DNA of 64,000 nucleotides from NCBI RefSeq assembly GCF_047663525.1, contig NC_092590.1, forward strand, positions 6,468,001 through 6,532,000. The letters are read 5' to 3'. Origin of the DNA: Anas platyrhynchos. Its lineage: Eukaryota; Chordata; Aves; Anseriformes; Anatidae. Below are positions 29,674 through 44,300 of this stretch, piece after piece. Within the stretch, counting starts at the first letter, position 1. Each line of letters begins with the position of its first letter. The notes beneath the pieces were generated by a model. That model had not been told where the DNA came from, made no database searches, and saw only the letters and a program-made list of their open reading frames with translations. A program made the position numbers and the translations under genes.

Positions 29674-29809
29674 CGGGCTGCCGATGAGATCATGGACAGC
29701 TCCGACACACACGGCGGGGAGGACCCGCCTCGCAGCCCCGCGGGCACACGGACACCCGGCACCCCCCCTCAAACCAGCGCCTCATTGCCACAGGGCTCCT
29801 GAGGTGGCA

Positions 29810-32800
29810 CAGGGCACCCCACTGAGCCCCCGGTTCTGCCCCCAGCCTGGAAATACGCCGATAAAGCCGTGTTTTTGGGGTGTCGGGGGAATGCTGGTGC
29901 TCTCAGGTGTGGCTGTCAGCACGCCCCGTGCTGCTTTCAGCTGCCAACCCCCCCTTGGGCTGGCAGGGACATAACGGGGAGAGATTCAGCCCATGCCGCC
30001 CGCACTGAGGCATTTCGGGGCCACAAGGGGCCCTCTAGCCAGAAAGTCTGATCTGATAGCGACGAGAATTTCTGGGAATGCGCTTTCCCCCAGTGACTCC
30101 TGCAGCAAACCCCGAACAGCTGGTGGAGCTACGGGAGGCGCCTCAGAAAAGCGAATTAAATTTGTTGCGTTCAGATGAGCCCATTACAGCCCGGCAGTAA
30201 ATTGTGCTCAGCTCCAGGCTCCAGCCCTCAGCCACCGCAGCTTGCTTCACCTCTGGCTGCACACACAGCCAGGGAAATCTCAGCCCTGTGAATTTAAGCA
30301 TGGGGCTCTACCACAAATCCTCACCCAAATACCTTTCAAAGTATACAGCGGTCTGCCCACCAGTGTAGGAAAAAAAATAAAAATAATCATTTAAAAAGTT
30401 ACCCCTTATTCAGCTGAGAAATTCTCTGATATCTATTGCATTAGGACCATGCTAAATTTCTGTCCTCCAGCTAATTAATCTGAAAACCACTCAGGCTTGC
30501 TGGTGCCAGGGTTTAGCCCCACCTCGGGCTCCATTATTTCTGTCACGCACCCCGTGGCTGACCCTGTGGCAGCTTTCCTCCTTGCCCACCCTGGACAAAA
30601 CCCTTTAGACTGAAACTTGCACAGCATCTATCTTGGTGCCAAGGTGCTGCGTAGTGAAGCAGAAGAAAGCCCCTCATGTCAGAAGTGCAGATAAATAGGT
30701 TCATGTCTTGCAGGCACCCAGCAGAGCTGGTGCTTACTGAACAGGGATTATGCCACGCCTGCAAATAATTCTCCCATTATCAGCTAACGTGTTGCTTTTA
30801 TTGCTTTCATTCTCAGTTTTCACCTACTGTACAGGCTCTGCGCAGTGGCCTTTACCTGAACGTGACCTGGTGCCCAGCAGGGAAGGATGTCAGTGTTTTG
30901 GAGCAGCAGGTTGAACACTGACTGGAAAACGTTCATGCAGATTTAGGAGGACCATGGTTTTCTGTAACACATGGCATGTCTTTTAGCATGCTCCCACTGG
31001 GAGAAAGGCACTTCAGACATGGGTTGTTAGACAGGGAAAGGTTATATTTCTGATTTAAAGAACACTGGGTACATGTTGCATCTTTACAAACCTGTACAGA
31101 AGCACGTTCGAGGAGCCGCTCTCCATACTGACCAAGGCTTGAAGATTTCAGCAGAGCAGGGGTTTTAAGGAAGATTCGTCAGAGGCTTAGGGTAGTCAGT
31201 GGGAAACAAGGCGGCTGTAAGCGTAGGCAAGATGCAGGGGAAGTGAAAGGTGAGAGAGAGGTGAAATGGGGCTCAGTCGGAGCTCACAGGGCCAGAAAAA
31301 TCCACAAGGACACCAGTGAGGTCAGCCCAGAGTGTAAAGCAGCGGGAGCGCAGTACCAAGCCCTGTGGCAGTGAAGCACAGCTCACGAGACGCCTTTCAG
31401 CTCGCTACCAGAGCCCTGTGCCAAGTGTTCATCCTACTTAGCTTCATCTTTCCTGCTGCTACTCTCCATCTGCAGCATGAGGATTTCAGGTTTTCCCTCC
31501 TGGTTTCTCACAAATCTATTTTACCATTTACTTCCAGAATAACTCCTCCTCTCCCCTTCCTCCCAGCCTTTCCCAGGTGGGGGCATACCCCACTCCTGTG
31601 CCTGTGCATGGCCTGTTGCAGCCGTGGATTTGCTGGGGACAGCGGGGACAACCGAGGTACTCCTTGGGAGACAAATCCAGCAGCGAGAGGCTCCCCTCTC
31701 CCTGCCACATCCCAGGGCACTGCCTGGCTGTGGGGACACCTCTCCCAACCCCAGTAAACCAGAGGTTCAGCCCTGAGCGTGGGGACAGTGCAGAAGAGCC
31801 CCATGGCTGAATTTGTTTTCTGTGGCTGTGACAAACACCAATGTGTCCTGCAGAGGTGGGAGTGAGCCCTGGGAACCAGGCCATGCCCTGTGGCAGCACG
31901 GATGGGAGGCAGAAGACGGCCACTGTGCTGCCTGTGACTGCGGCAAGGCCCTGACATGGATAAATGTAAATAACGAGCCAATTCCCTCAATTCTTCTGTT
32001 GCCTTTCTCATGGTGACAGCATCTGATGAAACAATGCTCGGGGCGTGATTTCCCAGCCCCTGCACGAAGAGGACTGATCCTGAGGTGGTGATTCGAAGCT
32101 GCTCGGCCTACATTCCTGCTCTTGGCCCAGCTTGGGGTTTCGGTGCCAGAGCTGTGCAAGCAGGCCAGGAGCGAGAGGCAGGCACCCCATGGAAAAAGGG
32201 GCCTGTTTTATCCCAGCACACAGTACCAGAGCCACCTTGGCATCATCTTTGCCAGCCTTGTGTGAGACAATGAGGCAGGGCTTAAAGGAAATATTTGGCA
32301 CCGGGAGGGACTGCCCTCCTGCCCCATCCCCATGTCAGCATCCTTCCTCATCGCGAGCTTGACACTGTGCAGGAGGCACACTGAAGAAGCTGCACCCGTA
32401 TTTCAGTTGTGCTCTCAGCTTTCTGTGAGGAGCTCAGAGCAGCAAAGATGTACCCTCTGCTCGAGGAGTGTTTTTTTAATCACTGCTTGTAAAATCACTA
32501 CACTCAAATTTTGACTGACACGAGCATTCAGTCTTGCTAGATTTTTGTCACGTGTGCTTCTTAGTTCGCTATTACCTCACCTCCAATTACCTAATAGCTG
32601 CCTTACTGTGGAAACGTGCCTGCATTTGGCCACAGCGACACATTTGACATTTCCACTCAGCCTGCAAGCTGCTCTGGAGGTGACCACAGCAGAGCAATGC
32701 CACTGACAAGCGATGTCCTCGCTGCTGGGCAAAACAACTCAGCCTTGCTCGCTGCAGAACCCCAAATAAATCATTGCCTGACGTGCCAAGGCCGAGTTGT

Positions 32801-35800
32801 CCCCCTCATAGGGGTCCGGTGGGCAGGATGGAGAGGAATGGCTGCACTCCCATAGCCTGGGGGCTCCCCAAGCGCACAGGGGATGCCCCAGGGGGCTTCT
32901 TTCCCCCAGCATAGCTTCCCCCGTGTGATGGACTAGGGCGTGAGGCACAGCCCAAGGCACTGTGAAGCAGGGCAGCGTGTGGCAGCTTTGCCCTCTGCTG
33001 GTCACAGCCCTCCGCGGGGTCCCCACCTAAAAACCCGGGACGCTGCTGGGAGCGCTGGGGACGCAGCCCCCTCCCCTGGCAGCGTTCAGCTCTGCCCCGG
33101 CCTGAAGGAAAGAGAGACATGGTGTCGGTGGAGTGACCTCGAGTGGAATCGCACCACGCTGGGCTGCCTTTCACACAGACTCATCCCACCCCTCACTTTC
33201 TTTCAGGTCTTTTCTTTCACACAAACTGTTGGATTGGGCTAAGTGTTGGATCGGGCACCCCAGCGGCACAGCACTGCCAGCACCCGGGATGCAGCAGCAG
33301 AAACGGCACTGGGAGTGCAGCCCTCCTGCCTGCCCAGCCATTTCTTTCACGTACCACGGGTGGGTTGTGCTTCCCTTCACCTTTCTCCCACTCCTCATCA
33401 CCGTGCAGTGTTTGTTTTCTTCCCCTCAAAACGCCACGGGGCAGTAAGATGGCAGCAGGACGAGCACATGCTTACCGAGCTTCAAGCGAGTTGCCTGGGC
33501 AACTGCATGCAGAGCTCTGCAGCATCCTCCTGCCTCCCTCTCCTCTCGGTTCAGCAGTGACAGTGACAACATCTGAACCTCAGCAATTTGCAGCAGGGAT
33601 TTACAGAGGGGATTTTTCTTGTGCTTCAGGTCAGGCAGGCGGGAGGGGCTCTGGGTGGGACGTGGGCCAACCTCCAAGGCCAGTTTTGCTACCAAAGAAA
33701 CTGGCATCGCACCTTCAGAACACAGCAAAAAGCTGCTAGCGGTATCTTGCCATTGTAAAATTATTCAAGTATGTGCTGCCAGGAGTTTCTCTAACACACT
33801 GACAAAACACCTAGGGGCATTTTTAGAAAATCAAAGAAAACCATCAGCACCACCAGAGCAAAACATGACAGCCATGCGCTTGCATTTAAAATAAATGCTC
33901 TTGGATACCTGCAGGACTGAACTCCTAACCTGCTACAGGAGAAAAAATGCGTTGGGCTTATAATGCCCTAATGGCAGCGGGATGAGCAGGGCCAGCTCAC
34001 ATCCAGGACAAGCCCCAGGGCACCCTGCGCAGCCCCAGGGCCATGACCAAGTGTCACGGTTCCTGCTAGGCAGCATATTCCACCTGTGGCACTGAGAGAC
34101 TCCTTCGGTGCCACCCCAGAAATGTAGCCACTTGTAGGTAAGATACCCGCATTACTTCCCCTCTCAGTCACATTTCAAAGTCACCCAGGCATACCTTATC
34201 TAATTATTTTTTTACAGCATTATGCGGCATTATTCCCGTGATTTAATCCTGGCTGAGATCATTAGATGCTATGGGACCGTACGTAAGCAATTACAACGCT
34301 GAGATGGCTTCTGGGGGGAGCAGGCAGGCAAGTGCCTTTGGCATCCATCAGACGGCAATTTTCTAACTTGATTTAGAGCCTCTCCAGAAAAGGATAATTG
34401 ACTTACCTGCTAGCTTTCAAGGACTGGCTTAAAGTCTGATTTAAGCTAGGATACAGAGCATGTCTTCAGGGGAAAAAAAGATTGCACCAGTATTACGTTT
34501 AAGACAAAAACATGTAGAACAGGCAATGTTCAGTTGGACGCAGATGGGAAAGAAAGTGAAAGAGTCAGGTAGAGAAACCAAAGGGAAGGACGAAGCCTTT
34601 GGGAATACAGCACATCAGCAGAGGCAGCAGGTAAGATTTAGGAACCCCTCTTCCTGCAGACACCCATGCCCCAGACAAGAGCACAGGCACCTCGTAATTC
34701 CTCAAGTCTCCTGAAGGAACTGCAATTCAGTGCTAAGCCAGGGTAGGACAAGCAGAGCTCTCGGACTTCTTGCGAGTGACAGGAATACTGTGAACAGCCA
34801 AACAAGAAACCTCAAAATTAAAACAAGGTGAAAAAACAGGAGCAGAGAACCTCTTCTGCACCGCCCAGGGCCGACAGAAGGGGCAGAGGGTGCGAGCGTA
34901 ACGCAGGAAGGGGGACACCCCTCTCGCTGCAGGGCCGATAACTGCGCCGGCTGCTTTGGAGCCATTTTACCAGTGCCGTGTTCCTCCTTCCACCACTTTT
35001 AGTGCACAAACACAGCTCAGGGGAGGCAGACGGTGGCAAACTGGGAGCAGGTCACCAAGCCACCCCCTCTGCATCCCCTGTGCTACCAGCACACCCAGCA
35101 CCTGCACTCCTCTCCTCCTGCCCTCCCTCTCCTCCTGCCCCCGAGCCCTTTATCTGCGCAGAGCCCAGCACAAAGGAGCCCAGTCCTTGCTAACAGACAA
35201 CAGCGCTCAAGGCCAATTTTTAAACCTGGAAATGTTTCTATCAGAAGAGAAATCAAAGAAGCCTTCTGGAGAGAGGAAAAAAAAATATTTGTTTTTATAT
35301 CCTGCAGATATATGATTTTATATCCTGCAGAGCACCCACGATCAGGTTGGCTGGATCACAGCACACTTAACAGTCCTTAAAGAAGTCTTTTAAATCACAA
35401 ACGATAGGAGCTAAAAATATAAACCACTACCTTTTAAAATTATTTTTTGGAACTCAGAGCTCTCTATTGAAGTCCCAAATTATGAACGTCCCACTGGCTC
35501 CCGTGGCCTCCGTTAGGTCAGAGCTACGGAACTGGTGCTGCCCTGCAGAGTCGGCAGCCAGCGGAAGAGAGGTAGAAATATAACGCTGCTAAAAATAATT
35601 TCAGATTCAGCACCGTGCTGGGTCACAAAGAGCACAATCAATCCTGGACTTTGCTCTAGGCAAGTTTACGTGCAATAGTGTTCTTTCAATTCAACACCGA
35701 GTGTCGGAGCTAGAGGAATCAGCAAAAACAAGTGACAGCCATAGGTTATGAAGTACTGTGACTTTATATTATTATCCTGATGTTTTAATCAGAATGTTGT

Positions 35801-38200
35801 ATTTCTGCAGAAAAAGATGCTGTTAAAAGTTTCTAGGAGTGGACGAATGTAGAGAAAAACTGCAGAACAGAACACTTAATTGCAAACAACCCCCCAAGTA
35901 ACTGCAGGTAAACATTATTCCAGACCACGCTAAACGCACCCTCTGTTGGTACGGTCATATATGAAGAAATTTAGCTTTTTGGGGATGGTAAAACTCCACA
36001 GATAGACTCCTCTTCTTAGCATATGCTGATGGAGAGGGACAGAAACAGCAGATATTAACTGTCATGTGTACTTAAACTATTTAAACCATTCTGACACTTC
36101 AGAATCAGAGTGTCTTGTGTAAAGCACATAGAGTCCAGAACTTCACGTGACTTGTGAAATAAATGGCAAAAATTCTTACTCCCTACTATATACAAAAACA
36201 AACAAAAACCCAACTAAACACTATCTTTTCCTGCTGAAGCAGATTTCCATACTAGTTTGAAAAAAAAAAAAAAAGAGAGAAAAAAGAGAAAAAGGAAGAC
36301 TGCTGCTTAATAGTAAATAGCTTACCTATATAAATATGGAAAGGAACAGAAGGATGACTTCTATGTGTTCTAGTCAGAAATTATTAATAAAGCAACAAAT
36401 CTCGAGAACTTCTGCTTGTGCAGCCCTGTTCCACTCTCCACGAAACATAAAAAGTCTGAATCATTAATGATTTGAATCACTTATAACATGGATGAATTTC
36501 AGCTTAAATGAATTTCAGCAGGGAAATCTAAGACATTTTAACCAGAGTAGACTTTCTTTTTTCCTTTGCACATCACAAATGAAAATGCTATCCTGTCTTT
36601 CAGGCAGGGTGGCTAGACAACACCTATTGATCACTTCAGCTCTTTTCACAGTTAGGTATCTCACCTCTCTGCACTGTGTCATCACGTATCTTACCCATCT
36701 CGTATGAGAGGAGTGGAAAATTAAATTTAAAAAAATCCTGCAACTGGACTAAACATCTTAGTACTGCTGAAGCCTGCACAAGAGCCTAGCCTCTAGGTTA
36801 GGACCTAGCCTTCCCCCCTCCTTTTTTCCAGACTCCTCTGGGAGGAATTGTCCTTATGCAATTTCCAGGAACGATTAGCAAACTTTTTCCCTCCCCCTTG
36901 AAAGTCTCTCTCTTATCTTGCACTTTTTTTTTTTTTTTTCTCTCTGTGTTTCTGCTATCTTTAGTTTGATCACTGTCATACCCCCTCCATTGACTTGTGG
37001 TAATCCTCTCCATTCACTTACTGCCCGAGGAGAGGGATCCTGTCTGCTGGTGGCTCAGATGCTAATCTGTGTCTGGTGGGAGTAAAGCAGGGAGACTGAC
37101 ACTGCTCGTGCCAAAGCCTAAGGACTGTTCTGCAGCAAAAATACATCAAACTTTGTTTTATTAATATGCATCATTAAAATACCTATATATTACAGTAACT
37201 TGGTAGCACAGAATTTTAAGATGTTAACCTGCCTTACCAGCATAAACTGCAGCCACAAAAACGCCTGGAGTGTCACTGACAGTTTGTTTTCAAGAGTCTG
37301 GCGGTATTTTAGGAATGTGCTTCTAGCTTCAAAATAACTCGCTTATCCTTCTGTTTATAAGGAAATTTCACACTTTTATAAACCAGTGTGTTAGCATCTT
37401 CTTTGCCCTGCAACAAAATTCGCTAAACCTCATGAACAAATGTGTGAATTTCTCTAGATAAATGGAGAGAACTCTAAAGGTAGACTTAGCCACAAAAATT
37501 TAACCTCTTGTATCATTCTAATCTTATTTTTTTTTAATCATTGCTAGTCAAATAAAGCATATCAAGATTACTATCTTAAATTGTAAACTACACAATTTTA
37601 ACACGTGCAAGCGATAATTATTTCAAGGAGCTAGAGTTACCAGATGTAACAAAGATTTTGTAATTGTAGTTTTGAGGGAGGCAAATAAGAAAACCTGTCA
37701 AGAAGACTCTCCAAGTCTAAATTCAGATTAGTTAGTGCGCATGTTAATATAAATTGTTTCAGGCTTCTCAATGACAGATTTTCAGACAGTCCCGGTCACT
37801 TTTTAATCCACAGAAGATCATATACTCATTCTACTTTATTGCTCAGTCTGATGGACTAAACAGAGGCCTAGAGAGGATTATTTACCAATAACCACCTTTA
37901 TTATTTATAGTGTCATCAAACAGTGAATTAGAGATGCACAACTGAAAATTTCTCAAGCATTTTTTTATTTCATAACCTAGTGTATAAAATTCCAACATAC
38001 AAAAAAAAAAATCAGAAGTGAACTAGAGCAAGATCTCTTAATACAATTCTTCTTCCAGAAAGCTTTACCTAAAGGCTCAGAAGCAGTACACATTCAGCCG
38101 ATTTAAAAATGGGATTCAGAATGATGTCCATTACTTGGAGTCTGCAGAATTGTGAATCGAACAGACCGGTTTTTCATACCTTCTTAAAAATGGTTTAGTT
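29810..38200. other. LARP7 downstream region, no gene recognised
   Basis: Spacer between the LARP7 polyadenylation signal and the 29-kb CpG island. It has moderately GC-rich patches (30.5-35.2 kb) with long but featureless open frames. No domain or credible exon chain was found. Confidence 0.6.
35290..35331 (+). repeat. Repeated TTTTATATCCTGCAG element
   Basis: Two copies of TTTTATATCCTGCAG lie about 22 bp apart in the stretch between LARP7 and the 29-kb island. Function unknown. Confidence 0.7.
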
Positions 38201-38228
38201 GCTGTAAGCAGTGATGGGCTTTTTTCTT

Positions 38229-38234
38229 TTTATT
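38229..38234 (-). terminator. LARP7: LARP7 polyadenylation signal AATAAA
   Basis: AATAAA reads on the minus strand 43 nt past the LARP7 stop. Cleavage would be expected around 38,205-38,220. A further minus-strand AATAAA inside an A/T-rich run near 37.97 kb could serve as a distal site. Confidence 0.7.
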
Positions 38235-38277
38235 TTTAAAGCCCCTGGTTCACTTTCAAGATCACAGTCAGTCTTGG

Positions 38278-38358
38278 TTAGTTATCTTCAGAGAAGCGAA
38301 TATGCTTACTTGTCTGTTGAGTCTTTTCAAGTCTAATTCTTTCGGCTTTGGCAATCAG
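38278..38358 (-). CDS. LARP7: LARP7 terminal coding exon (C-terminal tail, stop)
   Basis: The acceptor is cttgtttgcag|CTGATT. It encodes [20 protein letters not shown] and RFSEDN, then TAA at 38280-38278. The last residues differ from the mammalian SEYD ending (from memory). An AATAAA follows 43 nt after the stop, so the 3' UTR is very short. Confidence 0.95.
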   Translation of the reverse strand: MIAKAERIRLEKTQQTSKHIRFSEDN

Positions 38359-41300
38359 CTGCAAACAAGCATGAAAAACATTGAAAAAAAGATTAGAATA
38401 AAATTATATAATTGATATTATTTTTGTCTCACAATCACAATTGCATTATTCCATGATTTACCAAATTTTGTAAGAAAAAGATATTCTTTGAACAGATCAG
38501 CTTACCTTTACATCCAACAAAAAATAGTTAAAGCAGCCCTGATTTAACTTATTTCAGAAGGGCCTAAGAACCACCAAAAATAAAATAGCAGAACATCCCT
38601 TCAGTTTCCAGACAGTGCAGCATATTTTATCCCAGTCCCTCTGCCTCCCAACATGGTTGATGGCTAAAGAGAATAAAATTATGAATTCAGAAATCCCCAA
38701 ACGCAGTCTTAAAGACCAAGTTAAAAAACAAACAAACAAACAAAAACTACCCTTATATTGGATTCATTCTATCACTGATGATGCTGAAAAAACAAAACAA
38801 AACACCAAGGTCACAGCACTAAAAACACCCTAGGATTGTTGTATCATTTTCTAAAGTCAGTTAGGCAAAGGTAAGAACACAGGAATCCAGATGGGGGAGC
38901 ATCCTTCACGCTGGACAAACAGCACAATACACATCACAAGACTGCTGAGAATTGATCTTAAGAAATTGTGATATAATTGGGAAGAATGTTGGTGCTAGGA
39001 GTCCCTAACTCCAATCCCTGTCCGAGCAGGAATGTTAGTTTTTGGCTGCATTTCAGGTAAGTTTACTAAATTACTAGGTACCTGGGATCACTTTGCTTTT
39101 TCCACATGGCCTGAAGCTGTATGTGCTGAACTGTTGTATTGCTGTAACTGCCTGCCTCATCTCCGCCTCACTGTGGTAACGTCACAAGCGACTGCAACTC
39201 GTAGCTTTGATCAGAGAACCTTTCACTCGTGGCAGTAATTCAAACTCCTTTCTGCTCAGGCTGCCTTTCTCGCTTGCTTTGCAGAAGATTGATGACTTGT
39301 GCGCCTTCTGCATACCACAAGATGTTCCCCATCAGTCCAGAGGACTCTCACAAAACACGCTCTCCCCAGGACAGGGCATTTTTCCCAACCCCACAGGTAC
39401 CTTGATGATCCAAACCTCGACTTCACCACAGCTAAACCCAGAGTTTAGTACAGTGATAGTGAGCAATCTGGGATCTTTTAGGATATTGGCATTTTACAGA
39501 AACAAACTCACTAGTAACTCCCTCACATGTTGCTGACTGCAGGTAAAGCAGTTCTCTTGCTTCTTTGCAAAAGCGTGAAGTAACAGGAAAGAAAAACTTC
39601 TTCAAAGTAACAACATAATTTGATAGCAAATCCGACCAATTTATCTTTGGTTTGTTTCTCTTTCCTGCATTAACTTCAGAGTACATGTATGCGGTCACTA
39701 GTGCTGCGAAAGAAAATACATGCCACTTCTTGGCAAATGAGAAAGGCAATTGTTCCTAACAACCTATCAGGAATGCTTTTGTGGAACATAACTAACTTGC
39801 CAATTTTCAGCTTACATACTGCTGTTTTTAGGCTGGAAACAAAATGCAGAGACCATCTTTAAAAGCATGCTTGTTTTTCAAGCGCTCATACTAGAACGTT
39901 CACTGATTTACCTAAAGTACTGTACCAAAGTCGTAACACCCAAACGCAAAGACACAAGCTTTGTTGCTGGGATGCCCAATTGATTCCTTAATCTTTTTAC
40001 ATTGTTACATGAACAAGATAGAAAAAAAAAAAAAAAAAAAAAAAAAGAAGTATGTAAGGGACAAGACAGGCTTCCTTGTCTGGATAAGAGGTGAGAAAGC
40101 GGGGACTCCTGTGAACCTAGACACATCAATAACACCCCTGCATAAATCCACATTAACTTATCTGATGTAGACTACCAGAACATATTAGCTGGTTCTGAGG
40201 TCAAGGGGGGTTTGCTCACAAGGCAGACCATTAAAGAGTTTCCTAGATTTGCAGAGTTACAAACATAAATCAAATCGTTTTATCTACATGACCGCAGTCA
40301 CGGTTATATCCTGCAGACACTACATCTTGTACCCAGCATGGCAGCATGTGGCACGCTGCCGCACCGATTACAGCAGTCAGGAAGTACACTTTAAACTGAT
40401 GTTGCATGGTTTTACAGTGCTGTGCTGCAGTATAATTACACTGCTACAGTTAGACGCTTGTCATTCGCCTCCACTGTATTTAACTTGATTACAATCCCTA
40501 ACACATTCTCAACAGAATCACTCTCCAGAAATAAATTTGATTTAAATGTTTAACCAAAAGTTACTTTCATTCTCTGGTAACCAAAGAATGGATTAGGAGA
40601 AGTAAGTTCTAAAGAGAAATGAGGAGCAGAGTGGCTTACTAATTCAACATGTGGCACGCACAATCACAAGCACTAAAACAAAAGCCTGAGGATCCGAACC
40701 ACCCCGTTCACATCAGTGGGTGTTCTTATACCAGCACTTCAGGGGAGGTGCCGCAAAAAGGCCTCAAGGATTCCCATTCGCAGGTACTCAGTCCAGGGTC
40801 AGCACCTATTTTGATGGTTCCCACCTCCCTGGGACCACTGCTCGTATCCCAAACAGCAATCCAGCTCTTCCACAGATTTGAACTAAAGCAACGTGACAGG
40901 GAACAGGACTTGTGTGTGCTCTGGAGTGGGACCTCTGTTCTGTCCTGTCTGTTCTCCAAACCTCCAGTGCCAGTGCACAGGCAGGGAACCAGCCAATCTT
41001 GCAAAGACAGCCCCCAGGCATAATCAGAAGAGAACGGTGTGGGCTGTGCCCAGGCATTCCCACTATCCCCCTTCCCCATTTATTCTGCAAATTATTCCTC
41101 CCTTCACAAACACCCAATTCTCACTTCCTCCCTAAGTGCCTTTCACTTCTACCATCACTCCCGCTTTCTGCAGCTTCCTCCCTTCCTTCTGTGGAAAGGG
41201 GCGTACCAGGTGTGAACTACGTCCAGCAGCACCTTCCCCAGAAGAGAAGGAGCCAAGCTTAAGGCGTTCAGACACTCAGCCCTTTGCTTTGTGTACAGAC

Positions 41301-44300
41301 AGCTTTTCAATCCATGGAGTTTAAGGCTGTAGACTGATTAATTGCTTTAGATCTGGTACTGCCCTAAAGAAGCAGTCCCAGAAGAAGATTTTTAGTCTTT
41401 TATCACTTCACTTTGCTTATCATGTAGTTGAACAACTAGCTAAAGAGAATATGGATTTGCAAGGGCCAGGAGAGGAAAGGACAGAGATCACAATGAACAA
41501 ACAGGCCTGGGGCAAAGAAAAGTTGCAAAAGCAGTTTTTGTCACACTGCAGACCGACAATGACTACCTTTTAACCCCCTTCAGCAAGTCCCCAAAGGGTG
41601 GCTAACAATCAACCACAAACTAGCAGGGCATGCCATGAGACCCACTGCAGGAAAACCAAGCAAGCCTCCGTATTTTAACACCCATGAGAGAGAAGAATTT
41701 TAACTACCTAAAGTTACAGTCAAAGCATCTCTCAAATCGGTTTGTTATAATGTACCGCTTGGAACATGATGTGGTTTATATGACATTATTACAATAAACA
41801 CTAGCACTGCCATCACTGCAGCAATGTGGCTTACATGAACATTTTTTTCAGCTTACATTTAAACACTAATTGAAATAGTTATCTGTAGAGGAAAGTGCTC
41901 TTCTTCAAAAAGATCTGGTAAGGGATTTAAAAGAACATATTTTCATAAAGTAGATACCCTAATGGCATACTCATCTCTATGTATGCAATTTTTTCTTCCT
42001 TTTATTGTGACCTTCAAAGGAATGAACTTGGAAGTGCTTTGAAAAATGTTCAACATAAAAAATTAAAATCAATATTAATGAATAAAGAAATACCATGCTT
42101 GTATTGATATTGGTCTATTTCTGGAATAGAGGCTGTCAAAAAGTAAAGGAAGGGTTAAGAGCTTTTGACTACAGCTAGGCATTCTTTTCCTGATGTCTTG
42201 CTTAACAGACTTAGCATTTAAATAGCAATCGCTATGCTTTGAAGTTAACACCTCCCAGTATTGTAAGGTGATGGGTAAGGGGGAGGAGCAGGGGTTTGCA
42301 TCCTTGCTGCTGCTATTGTTAGGCAGAGCCGAGACAGTTTATATTTGCAAGCCTGGATGAGGCACATTACTGGCCACTTTACACTAGTTTGGTCAACAAA
42401 TACCAATCTTCAAAAGATGAAGAAACAGAAACTTAAGAGCAGAGCACCTACAGTCTGAATTAAAGTCAAAGGAGCCACTGACAAAATATCTTTTCCTTAA
42501 AATAGTTACAGAGTTCATTAAAACAAACAAACAAACAAACTAAAAATGGCAGCACTCGGTTAAAGACTCTAAAGCTTTATAGTTTTCACATTCATAAAGT
42601 CTGCTACTGCTTATATTACAGAATAATGGCTAAGATCCAAAGGCATCGTAATGCTTTTAGAAAATTAGACCATTAATTTTGGGAAATTCTTTATGCACAG
42701 CTGTTTTTAAAAGGACTAGGTTGATGTATCTATGAGATCTCCGAAAACATTTAGACAACCAAGATAATACACGGAAAATATGCCTGTTTTTAAGTTTGTG
42801 AGCTGTGTATATATACATACATATATAGATAGATGTATTAAATAGGTAAATGCAGTATTTCTTGTCAATTATATGGAATGACTAGGAGACTTGGTAGTGT
42901 GGGCATGATTAGAGCATCTAGGAAACAAATTGTCTACAGGTTTAAAAGTCCTTGGAAAATAACTAAGGTCAGATGACTTTTAAGTTTTGCAAGCAACGGG
43001 ATAAAGATTTAGGTTAAAGCCAACTCGGAAACCTTATCTGTAATGCATGTGTCAAGCAAACCTAGCAATAAAACATTTGTGAAATACTGTTTGGCACCTC
43101 TCTGTCGGGTGAAAGGTCACAGCCTCTTAATCAAGAATCCTTCATGTCTGGAAACATCTTCTGGGGGCAGGAGCAGAGGCTGCTGCCTACAAGTTCATAG
43201 CAACACTCCCTCAACAGTGTGGCCTGACAGGCACACCAAGGTCAAAGTTGGAAGAAAGTTTCAGCTGAACACTGAGTAAAATCACGCTGCACTGCAACAG
43301 ACAGGAAGAGCAGCAGTTTGGCACTGCAAGAGCAACCAGACCCGAGCTCCTTAGGTGCGTTCCAGGCTCATTAGATGTGACAGGGTCTTCGTTGGAAGCT
43401 GCTTGGCTATGGATGCTGGTAGCAGCATTTGGATCTGTCTGGATTGGGAGGTACAAGACACGCTGTTGCTTGCATAGACCCAGGACTCCACTAGGAACAC
43501 ACCGCCATCCACCACAGTGCTGGACTGTACATTAACCACCACCATGTAAATTGCTAGGAGAAGGAAAATCCACTCTAAAGAAAAACATATCCTTATTGCA
43601 CTAGACAATTAACCTAGAGCAGATAGAAGACTACTTTGCTTTATAATTAGCTCATCCAGAGAATTCTTAAAAGATATCCAACTTGCAAATTAACTTCATT
43701 TCTTTAGTCATGGGCTAAACTTTCTCTGCTTGTCTCCATAAAGACAAACCTTGTATTTGGCAGCTGGCCTAGGACAGCCACATTCTGGTTTGTGCCTGTA
43801 AAACCCAGCTGCAAAGTGAGTAGGAAGTGATCTTCCTGAACTAAACACAAAGCCGAACATCAACATATTTCAGAAAAAGTAGTTGTTTTCCAAGGATGGC
43901 TGCACAGGGAGGCAAAACCAAACAAACTTGTAAGTTACCTTCTCAGTACCCCGCTTCTTTTCTCGAGGCTGGTTAAGCTTAGCTTGTCTGTCCACTAAAA
44001 TCTTCTGCCAGTAGCGTTGTTCATTATCACCTGGAAAATCAAGTTAACATCACAGAACGTGAATACAGCTGTTCAATACAAGTGGCATCCCAGATGAAAC
44101 ACTGCATCCAAATAATCTTTTCTAACCCAGGCAAACACATGACAGTACTTGTCAGGCCAAACCCCATCCTTTCAAGTACTTTTTCTGCTTATCTCAAAGA
44201 TGGTTTTGAAACAGATTGCTGAGTAACAATGTAAGCTTCAAATATTTTTTCGCCATTAGTCTTCAGTTTCATAGTCCTAGAGAGTAATCATCCAGCATTG

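Larger units (their letters stand above)
29100..29800. promoter_or_regulatory. CpG island (about 29.1-29.8 kb)
   Basis: Very GC-rich and CpG-dense, with poly-C runs, a GGA repeat and several GGCCAT (YY1-like) motifs. Minus-strand donor-like sites occur at 29,319 (CCAG|gtgggt) and 29,213 (GCAAG|gtaatg). It probably marks the promoter of a minus-strand transcript. By synteny this may be ANK2. A plus-strand ATG in ideal context (GCCGCCACCATG, near 29,457) opens a low-complexity frame with no recognisable domain. Confidence 0.65.

Noticed and set aside
29100..29800. Possible single-exon NEUROG2 at the CpG island
   Set aside because: NEUROG2 is nearby in mammals, but no bHLH-encoding sequence is present on either strand and it lies on the other side of LARP7.
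29055..29974. Long open frames of 180-250 codons on both strands in the 29-kb CpG island
   Set aside because: They are rich in Pro, Arg, Gly or Glu because of GC content and the GGA repeat. No domain is seen and stop codons are rare by composition.
40649..41262. Overlapping open frames of about 100-125 codons in the last LARP7 intron
   Set aside because: No domain, no splice context and no conserved-looking peptide. They occur in several frames at once, as expected by chance.
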